Shown here: one piece after another, positions 27,182 to 32,697 of the stretch
How the letters are laid out: each line of letters opens with the position of its first letter
Numbering within the stretch: position 1 is the stretch's first letter
From: Mogibacterium pumilum
GTDB taxonomy: Bacteria > Bacillota > Clostridia > Peptostreptococcales > Anaerovoracaceae
NCBI RefSeq assembly: GCF_002243385.1
Contig: NZ_CP016199.1
Span: 1,121,260-1,153,956, forward strand
Direction of reading: 5' to 3'
Length of the DNA stretch: 32,697 nucleotides
Translations under genes and position numbers: made by a program
Notes under the pieces: model-generated
Databases searched by the model: none
What the model saw: only the letters and a program-made list of their open reading frames with translations
What the model was told of the DNA's origin: nothing

Positions 27182-28078
27182 ATGGGAACATGGAATGCTA
27201 CAATCTTCGGTAACGATACTTCGCTCGATATCAAAGATGAGTTTTATGAAAGATATAATCGCGGAGAAGAGCCAAATAATATCAAGAGTGAGTTATCTTT
27301 AGACATCGATGACGATGATAGATTTAACGTGATGTTTGCCCTCGGGCACTGCCTGTGGGAAGTAGGGCAATTAGATGAGGCGTTTTTATCTGATATAGAG
27401 AAAGTCATCAATAACAAAGAAGACTTGGCTGTTGCTGAAGAACTTGGTGCGGATAAGAACTTTCTAAAGAAACGAGATGCGTATTTAGAGAAGTTTTTGG
27501 AGAAAATCAGCGTAAAAAAAGAAAAGCCAAAGAAGAGAGTTGCGCCACCAGTTCCTGTGGAAAGTAAATACAAGAATGGTGCTGTGATGATATTTAAGTA
27601 TGAAGACGGTTTTTATGGCGCATTAATAGCGGTAAACGGAAGTTTTTTTGACAAAGAAACATATTATCATTACCTGCAAACTGATATCAGGACATCATCA
27701 AAGCCGACAGTTGAAGATGTAAAAAAAGCAAGGATTATCGATCCAAGTTTTCATAGTGCGGAATATAATTCATTTCGTGATCCGAAGTTCTACTACTCCT
27801 TTGTTTACTGCATTTCAGGTTATTTAAAGAGTACTGCAACTAAGAGATTTGAAAAGTACAATGATAGTGTCTTTGATATTATTGGGTATTTAGATGACTG
27901 GGGCTATTGCTGTAGCGGAGCCTATGATGCTTTTAATTTTTATAGGCAAAAGACAAGTGATGAATTTAGAGTTAGTGTCACTAAGGAATTGAGCAAAAGG
28001 TTTGATGAAAACCCAGATGTTCGTACAAGTATGAACGTAGAAGAAATAGATCTGGAACTAGGAAATTCTAGGAGATAA
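27182..28078 (+). CDS. Immunity-type protein: DUF4259-like N-terminus, Imm26-like C-terminus, second copy
   Basis: A 298-residue soluble protein. The opening MGTWNATIFGNDTSLDIKDEF is the hallmark of DUF4259-like proteins, and FALGHCLWEVGQLDEA continues it (domain about 1-115). After a Lys/Pro linker (KKEKPKKRVAPPVP), residues about 128-235 (GAVMIFKYEDGFYGALIAV, SKPTVEDVKKARIID) match the Imm26-like half of the gene at 22472. Layout and motif order are shared, while identity is low by eye, so the two are ancient paralogues or separate acquisitions. AAGGTGG lies about ten bases before the ATG. It is the last array gene and is followed by a palindromic terminator. Confidence 0.74.
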   Translation: MGTWNATIFGNDTSLDIKDEFYERYNRGEEPNNIKSELSLDIDDDDRFNVMFALGHCLWEVGQLDEAFLSDIEKVINNKEDLAVAEELGADKNFLKKRDAYLEKFLEKISVKKEKPKKRVAPPVPVESKYKNGAVMIFKYEDGFYGALIAVNGSFFDKETYYHYLQTDIRTSSKPTVEDVKKARIIDPSFHSAEYNSFRDPKFYYSFVYCISGYLKSTATKRFEKYNDSVFDIIGYLDDWGYCCSGAYDAFNFYRQKTSDEFRVSVTKELSKRFDENPDVRTSMNVEEIDLELGNSRR

Positions 28079-28177
28079 TTATCCGTCTAGGGTGAATTAC
28101 ACTGTAAATGTAAACGAAAAAGTTTTAATTCAAGTAATTTTAATATAAGCGAAAAGAGAGTTATGAAAAATATAAAC

Positions 28178-28209
28178 GCCTCCTAAGATTAATATTAATC
28201 TTAGGAGGC
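28178..28209. terminator. 32-base perfect palindromic terminator at the end of the array
   Basis: GCCTCCTAAGATTAAT is followed directly by its exact reverse complement, then ATTTTG on the plus strand and GTTTATATTTTT on the minus strand. It should end the array transcript. In the minus direction it would stop any read-through from the T-box element. Confidence 0.85.
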
Positions 28210-28254
28210 ATTTTGTACATACGCTCAAATTTGCGAAGTGTGAAAGAAAGTAAT

Positions 28255-28525
28255 AAAAAACTCCCATCCCAAAACTGCTGGGACAAGAGTTGAATCTTCT
28301 GCGGTGCCACCCGGCATTGACGTAAAAACGCCCACTCCTTCGCATACTAACATATGCAGATATTGTTTACGAAGTATCTTCTCCGTCGCCACTACTAGAG
28401 TCTATATGTTAAACTCATTCAGTTTGCCCTCAGGAGGCCATTTGGCAAAGCGCATACAGTCTGCAATCTCACCATCTGCAAATCTCTCCTCTGCTGCAAC
28501 TAAACCTACTATTCTCCCTCAACGG
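28255..28525 (-). promoter_or_regulatory. T-box riboswitch (tRNA-sensing leader), orphan
   Basis: Read on the minus strand this is a full T-box. Stem I is closed by CCGTTG (28525-28520) and CGACGG (28388-28383). A second Stem I helix, TTTAGTT/AACTGAA (28504-28498 and 28424-28418), lies above the specifier loop; AGTA and GGTGAGA-type motifs are present. Stem III is CTTCGTA/TGCGAAG (28374-28368, 28344-28338). The T-box GGGTGGCACCGC lies at 28312-28301. A terminator of 13 pairs with three G-U (28291-28259) ends in TTTTTT. TGGC implies a tRNA with discriminator G; the specifier loop offers AAC (Asn, 28410-28408) or GAC (Asp). Such elements normally control synthetase or amino acid genes, yet no minus-strand gene follows. 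Confidence 0.88.
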
Positions 28526-28541
28526 TTTGTATTTTTTTACA

Positions 28542-28570
28542 ATATTAGCGTCGAAATATGTGAGAGCCAA
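28542..28570 (-). promoter_or_regulatory. Promoter of the T-box transcript
   Basis: TTGGCT (28570-28565), a 17-base spacer and TAATAT (28547-28542) on the minus strand predict transcription from about 28535, ten bases before Stem I of the T-box. The spacing is what an intact T-box leader would have. Confidence 0.5.
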
Positions 28571-28679
28571 CATATTACTGAAAATTATTTATAAGCATTG
28601 ACTTAATATCCAAATGATGTTAAGTTATAACCGTAAAGATATTATCAAAGCGATAATAAGTAGAAATGAGGTGGAATCT

Positions 28680-29186
28680 ATGAAAAAAACATTGATTGTC
28701 GTAGACATGCAGAAAGATTTTATCGATGGAGCATTAGGAACGAAAGAGGCAGTAAATATAGTCCAAAATGTTAAAAATAAAATTGATGAATATAAGTCTA
28801 GAGGGTATGAAATCATATTTACTCGCGATACTCATAAGCACAATTATCTCGATACTAACGAGGGTAGACATCTGCCTGTAGAACACTGCATAGAGAATAC
28901 AGATGGCTGGAAAATCCCATCAGAACTTATTGTTGAGGGGGCTACTTATATAAATAAGCCAAGCTTCGGATATACAGAGTGGAATAATTTTGATTTTGAA
29001 GATGTTGAAATTATTGGGCTCTGCACAGATATATGTGTAGTCTCAAATGCACTTATAATTAAAGCATCATTTCCTGAAATAGATGTTACAGTTGATGCTA
29101 GCTGCTGCGCAGGTGTAACACCAGAAACTCATAAAGCCGCATTAACCACTATGAAATGTTGTCAGGTTAAAGTGATAGGTGAATAG
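28680..29186 (+). CDS. pncA: Nicotinamidase (isochorismatase-fold cysteine hydrolase)
   Basis: Deamidates nicotinamide to nicotinate in the cytoplasm. The 168-residue protein has the catalytic triad D9 (VVDMQKDF), K93 (INKPSFG) and C119 (GLCTDICVVSN). A metal and substrate region, TRDTHKHNYLDT, EGRHLPVEHC and TDGW, is typical of PncA-like enzymes. The ATG at 28680 is chosen because GAGGTGG lies just upstream and the protein then starts MKKTLIVVDMQ; an upstream in-frame ATG lacks such a site. It opens an operon with prs, nadV, nadE and a NUDIX gene, which fixes the role in NAD salvage. TTGACT at 28598 may be part of the promoter, but no well-spaced -10 box was found. Confidence 0.9.
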   Translation: MKKTLIVVDMQKDFIDGALGTKEAVNIVQNVKNKIDEYKSRGYEIIFTRDTHKHNYLDTNEGRHLPVEHCIENTDGWKIPSELIVEGATYINKPSFGYTEWNNFDFEDVEIIGLCTDICVVSNALIIKASFPEIDVTVDASCCAGVTPETHKAALTTMKCCQVKVIGE

Positions 29187-29237
29187 CTAGTATGATAGGT
29201 ATTTTACATAGATCAATCGGTTATTAGGAGGGGTACT

Positions 29238-30041
29238 ATGATTCGTGTAAATAATAAAGAACTTGATACTAAGTGTTTTCCTGATGGAACCAAGCTTATC
29301 AAATATTTGACTGATACAGAAAAAGTTAAAATCACTTGGCTCTATGACGATGATGAAGAGTGCATGAGGATTTATTTTCTCACTAAACACCTTCATGCGT
29401 ATGGTGTAAAGAGAATTAATCTGTTCATGCCTTATATTCCTAACGCCAGAATGGATAGGGTGAATAATCAAGATGAGATATTCACACTTAAGTATTTTGC
29501 TGAGTTTATAAATGGGCTTGGATTCGACTCTGTAGAAGTGTTAGATCCTCATTCAAATGTTAGTGTTGCGTTAATCGACAACATCTCTATCATTGAACCG
29601 ACGGATATTATTTCAAAGTTGCTTGAAACCGTTATAAGTGAAAGAAATGCCATTCTGTTTTTTCCGGATGAAGGGGCAATGAAAAGATACTCTCATATAG
29701 CGTCAAATTGCGATGTTCCGTATGTATTCGGGATGAAAAACCGTGATTGGCGCACAGGGGAGATTTTAGGACTTGATGTCCTTGGCGAAACTGATGTTGT
29801 CTCGGGGAAAAATATCCTGATAGTTGATGATATATGCTCACGAGGCGGAACTTTTTTTCACAGTGCCAAAGCTTTAAAAGCTATGGGTGCTAACGATATT
29901 GACCTATACGTATCTCACCTAGAAAATTCAGTTTGGGATGGTGAAATGATTAAGAGTGGTTTGGTAAGAAATATTTATACAACTAATAGCTTATATCGTT
30001 TAGGAAATAAAAATCCTGTAATTGTTGTAGAAGAGTATTAG
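29238..30041 (+). CDS. prs: Ribose-phosphate pyrophosphokinase-like protein (short form)
   Basis: Predicted to make PRPP from ribose 5-phosphate and ATP. Motifs of the family appear in order: FPDGT (14-18), MPYIPNARMDR (64-74), DPHSNVSVAL (103-112), FPDEGAMKRY (142-151) and the PRPP-binding loop ILIVDDICSRGGT (193-205). At 267 residues it is shorter than housekeeping Prs (about 315) and lacks part of the N-terminal domain, as in Prs versions paired with nadV in bacteria and phages. An allosteric or hexamer-forming role is therefore doubtful. AGGAGGGG lies before the ATG. nadV starts 13 bases downstream, so PRPP would be made next to its consumer. A pure phosphoribosyltransferase without kinase activity is a less likely alternative. 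Confidence 0.85.
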   Translation: MIRVNNKELDTKCFPDGTKLIKYLTDTEKVKITWLYDDDEECMRIYFLTKHLHAYGVKRINLFMPYIPNARMDRVNNQDEIFTLKYFAEFINGLGFDSVEVLDPHSNVSVALIDNISIIEPTDIISKLLETVISERNAILFFPDEGAMKRYSHIASNCDVPYVFGMKNRDWRTGEILGLDVLGETDVVSGKNILIVDDICSRGGTFFHSAKALKAMGANDIDLYVSHLENSVWDGEMIKSGLVRNIYTTNSLYRLGNKNPVIVVEEY

Positions 30042-30054
30042 ATAGGAGATTGTT

Positions 30055-31536
30055 ATGAGCACAAAGAAGATTAATCCTATGTTGCTAATTGATTTCTATA
30101 AGGCAGTTCATGCGGAGATGTTACCAAAAGGAATTACAAAGTCTGTATCTTATTTTACTCCTAGAATGAGCCGTGTTGACAGATGGGATAAAGTCGTAAT
30201 GTTCGGGCTTCAGGGGTTTATCAAGACTTACTTAATTGATTATTTTAATGATGAGTTCTTCGGAGAACCTTTTGATGAAGTCATTGGAGATTATAAGAGG
30301 ATCATGGATAGAACGCTTGGAGGTGAAGCGTATAAGATAGAGAAAGTCGAAAAGCTCCATGAACTAGGATATTTGCCAATTGAAATTGTAGCGTTGCCGG
30401 AAGGAACTCTAGTACCAATGCATGTTCCAATGTTTGGAATTACCAACACACATCCAGACTTCGCATGGCTTCCTCAGTCGCTTGAAAGCTTAATATCTGC
30501 CGAGAGTTGGCATCCGATGATTGCTGCCACTGTCGGATATACGTATAGGCAGATTGTAAATGAGTATTACGATAAGACCTGTGACGATAATATTCCGCGT
30601 GCAAGAGCCCTCGGAGCCTTTGATTTCAGAGGTGAGGAGTGCACGGAATCTGCGATAAAGACTGGTGCTGGCTGGTGCTTATCATTTCTAAATACAGCTA
30701 CCGTACCGACGATTCCTTATCTAGAGGCAAATTACGATTGCGACTGCACGAAGGAGCCGGTAGCCTATGGTAGCCCAAGTACAGAACACTCTGTAATGTG
30801 TAGCAATTACGCAATAGACGGAGATGAAATTACATTGCTCAGAAGGCTGCTCACGGATATCTATCCCAATACTAGCTTCAGTGCTGTGCTGGACTCCTAC
30901 GATTACTGGAATATTATTGACAACGTACTGCCAATATTAAAGCCTGAAATAATGGCACACAATGGTTGTATGCTGATGAGAGGAGACTCTGGTGACTCTG
31001 TAGAGGTCGTAACTAAGACGGTATTTAAGCTATGGAAAGAATTTGGTGGAACCGTGAATAGCAAGGGTTACAAGATTCTTGACCCTCATGTAAAAGCTAT
31101 TTATGGGGACTCGATAACTGTGCAAAGATGTGAGGAAGTATATAAAATCCTCGAAGATAATGGATTTGCTTGTTCGAATGTTGCCTTGGGTGTCGGTTCA
31201 TTTTCGATGCAGTGCATAGAAGAGAATGGAGTTTTGAAGCCGTTTACACGAGATACATTCAGCTCATGCATCAAAGCGACTTATTGCGAGATAGATGGTA
31301 AGCCGTATCCCATTTTCAAGAACCCCAAGGAGGGAGGCTTTAAAAAATCTCAGAAGGGTTGTTGTGTGGTATTTAAGTATAAAAATGAGAAGCTTGTGTA
31401 TCAAGATGAATATACTTGGGAAGAAGCGTGTAGAAATCCAAATAACGAATTAATTTCTGTTTTCAAAGATGGTAAAATTAAAATTAACCAGTCGCTTTCG
31501 GGAATAAGAGCGGTGCTACACGAAGGTGCATTTTAA
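30055..31536 (+). CDS. nadV: Nicotinamide phosphoribosyltransferase
   Basis: Joins nicotinamide and PRPP to give NMN, the non-deamidating salvage route. The 493-residue length equals that of NadV/NAMPT. LIDFYKAVHAEMLPKG (11-26) is the N-terminal substrate region. GAFDFRG (187-193), STEHSVM with the catalytic His H245 (242-248), MRGDSGD with R309 and D311 (308-314), and GVGSFSMQ near 383-390 match the human enzyme's active-site residues. GGAG precedes the ATG. Its place between prs and nadE shows a dedicated NAD operon. An NMN adenylyltransferase, needed to finish this route, is not in the window. Confidence 0.95.
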   Translation: MSTKKINPMLLIDFYKAVHAEMLPKGITKSVSYFTPRMSRVDRWDKVVMFGLQGFIKTYLIDYFNDEFFGEPFDEVIGDYKRIMDRTLGGEAYKIEKVEKLHELGYLPIEIVALPEGTLVPMHVPMFGITNTHPDFAWLPQSLESLISAESWHPMIAATVGYTYRQIVNEYYDKTCDDNIPRARALGAFDFRGEECTESAIKTGAGWCLSFLNTATVPTIPYLEANYDCDCTKEPVAYGSPSTEHSVMCSNYAIDGDEITLLRRLLTDIYPNTSFSAVLDSYDYWNIIDNVLPILKPEIMAHNGCMLMRGDSGDSVEVVTKTVFKLWKEFGGTVNSKGYKILDPHVKAIYGDSITVQRCEEVYKILEDNGFACSNVALGVGSFSMQCIEENGVLKPFTRDTFSSCIKATYCEIDGKPYPIFKNPKEGGFKKSQKGCCVVFKYKNEKLVYQDEYTWEEACRNPNNELISVFKDGKIKINQSLSGIRAVLHEGAF

Positions 31537-31581
31537 ACGGTAAATAATAATAAATTTGTGATATTTTAAGAGGATAAGGTT

Positions 31582-32352
31582 ATGACGGAATACAGATTTG
31601 ACGCTCATAAAACTAAAGATGAAGTGGTTAGATGGATACGGCAGTTCTTCGAGGAAAATGGTCCCGGCTGCAATGCTGTGCTTGGCATCTCTGGTGGAAA
31701 GGATAGTTCTATTGCTGCAGCTCTATGCGTGGAAGCTCTTGGTAGAGAACGCGTAATTGGTGTTATGATGCCTAATGGCGAGCAAGCTGATATCGATATG
31801 GCTAGACTATTAGTTAATCATCTAGGCATACGAAGCATCGAGGTTAATATCAAGTCTGTAGTGGATGGGGTGCTGAATGAAATAGAATTAGGTGAGAAGA
31901 ATGGTTTAACCTTAGAGATTTCCAAACAGACAAGGGAAAACCTGCCGCCTAGGATTAGAATGTCCACTGTGTATGCGATTAGCCAAAGTGTGAATGGTAG
32001 AGTGGTTAACACATGCAATCTATCGGAGGACTGGGTTGGTTACTCAACTAGGTATGGTGATTCAGTTGGTGACTTTAGCCCTATGTCTAACTTAACTGTA
32101 ACGGAAGTTAAGCAGATTGGTCGCCTTCTAGACCTACCATATGTCTTGATCGATAAGGTGCCTATCGATGGTTTGTGTGGAAAATCCGATGAGGACAATC
32201 TGGGATTTACGTATGAAATGCTAGATAAGTATATTAGAACAGGCATTATTGAAGATCAAGAAAAAAAGGCGCTAATCGATAAAAAGCATGTACAGAACCT
32301 ATTTAAATTAAAGCTTATGCCTATGTTTGATCCCCAAATCGAGACCATATAA
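31582..32352 (+). CDS. nadE: NAD synthetase, ammonia-dependent
   Basis: Amidates nicotinate adenine dinucleotide to NAD using ATP and ammonia. The 256-residue protein is an N-type ATP pyrophosphatase with the P-loop ISGGKDSS (36-43). Further motifs are RIRMSTVYAISQ, NTCNLSEDWVGYSTRYGD (the NaAD site) and FSPMSNLTVTEVKQIGRLL. It lacks the glutaminase domain of the long forms, so it must take ammonia directly. GAGGATAAGG precedes the ATG. The operon pairs it with both nicotinamidase, which feeds the NaAD route, and NadV, which bypasses NadE. Confidence 0.94.
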   Translation: MTEYRFDAHKTKDEVVRWIRQFFEENGPGCNAVLGISGGKDSSIAAALCVEALGRERVIGVMMPNGEQADIDMARLLVNHLGIRSIEVNIKSVVDGVLNEIELGEKNGLTLEISKQTRENLPPRIRMSTVYAISQSVNGRVVNTCNLSEDWVGYSTRYGDSVGDFSPMSNLTVTEVKQIGRLLDLPYVLIDKVPIDGLCGKSDEDNLGFTYEMLDKYIRTGIIEDQEKKALIDKKHVQNLFKLKLMPMFDPQIETI

Positions 32353-32412
32353 TTTTGGGAAGATAGTTTAATAGTAAGCTAAAATAGCTAGGCTGAGAGA
32401 AGGTTGATTGTC

Positions 32413-32697
32413 ATGAGAAGTAGCATGAAATATAACATTAATAGTTCCGAGGAGCGGGAATACCTTGAGAACTATAATATTGAAAGTTTTGATCGTCCAT
32501 CTGTCGCGGCAGACATAGTGGCTTTTGCAGTTATGCAAGATGGGGAGCAGAGCAATATCAGAAAATTGGCTAATCGAGAGTTAAAGCTTCTACTGATTAA
32601 AAGGTCACAATTCCCATATAAAGGCGTATGGGCACTTCCTGGTGGATTTCTCAAACCTGGAGAAACTATCGAGGAAACTGATAAGCGCGAGCTTTTC
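32413..32697 (+). CDS. NUDIX domain protein, N-terminal part (partial; possible NrtR-type regulator)
   Basis: The gene runs off the window after 95 codons. A 28-residue lead is followed by SVAADIVAFAVM (30-41), LKLLLIKRSQFPYKGVWALPGGFL (57-80) and the Nudix box G78-x5-E84-x7-R92-E93-L. The D-I-V-x-F strand and the K-G-x-W-A-L-P-G-G-F phrase are characteristic of the NrtR/ADP-ribose-binding Nudix group. NrtR proteins bind ADP-ribose and repress NAD genes through a C-terminal winged helix, which here would lie beyond the window. The position at the end of a NAD operon supports that reading. An ADP-ribose pyrophosphatase is the alternative. Confidence 0.8.
   Translation, partial: MRSSMKYNINSSEEREYLENYNIESFDRPSVAADIVAFAVMQDGEQSNIRKLANRELKLLLIKRSQFPYKGVWALPGGFLKPGETIEETDKRELF

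Noticed and set aside
27106-27213. 35-codon ORF overlapping the start of the gene at 27182
   Set aside because: Its ribosome binding site is too close to the ATG, and it overlaps the well-supported MGTWN start in another frame.
28130-28345. Minus-strand 71-codon ORF as the gene controlled by the T-box
   Set aside because: It starts inside the T-box itself and crosses both its terminator and the 32-base palindrome, so it cannot be a regulated downstream gene.

Overview
The window is chromosomal DNA from a low- to mid-GC Gram-positive anaerobe. The gene families, Shine-Dalgarno-rich starts and clusters (pheST, recN-argR, ruvCAB-queA-tgt, comEC-holA) point to Clostridia, possibly the Eubacterium/Mogibacterium (Family XIII) group; the genus is an inference from protein style, not from a marker gene.

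Positions 1-19278 are conserved core genome. It opens with the end of pheS and all of pheT. Then come thiN (minus), a DUF975-like membrane protein, a very long class A penicillin-binding protein (minus), comEC-holA, recN and argR (minus), and a plus-strand run ruvC-ruvA-ruvB-queA-tgt-rlmD-like. Convergent gene pairs are separated by tight hairpins that look like two-way terminators (2590-2621, 4312-4339, 11426-11452).

Positions 19279-28250 are accessory and visibly more AT-rich. An unrecognised membrane-anchored protein comes first. It is followed by a roughly 350-base noncoding stretch with a strong hairpin and a terminator placed just before the next ribosome binding site. Then comes a plus-strand array of about ten small genes. 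Two are SUKH (SMI1/KNR4) proteins, two are distant paralogues with a DUF4259-like N-terminus and an Imm26-like C-terminus, and one is broken by an in-frame stop. The rest are unrecognised small soluble proteins plus a tiny membrane protein. This is the layout of an orphan immunity array against polymorphic toxins: many immunity-type genes and no toxin in view.

At the right edge of the array lies a complete-looking T-box riboswitch on the minus strand (28255-28525), with its own promoter and terminator. It points into the array and has no minus-strand gene behind it. This orphan tRNA sensor is the most unusual feature of the window.

Positions 28680-32697 hold a plus-strand NAD salvage operon: nicotinamidase (pncA), a short PRPP synthetase-like protein (prs), nicotinamide phosphoribosyltransferase (nadV), ammonia-dependent NAD synthetase (nadE), and a NUDIX protein cut by the window end that may be an NrtR-type regulator. 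PRPP made by the second gene would feed the third. PncA and NadE belong to the deamidating route, so the operon appears to serve two routes from nicotinamide.
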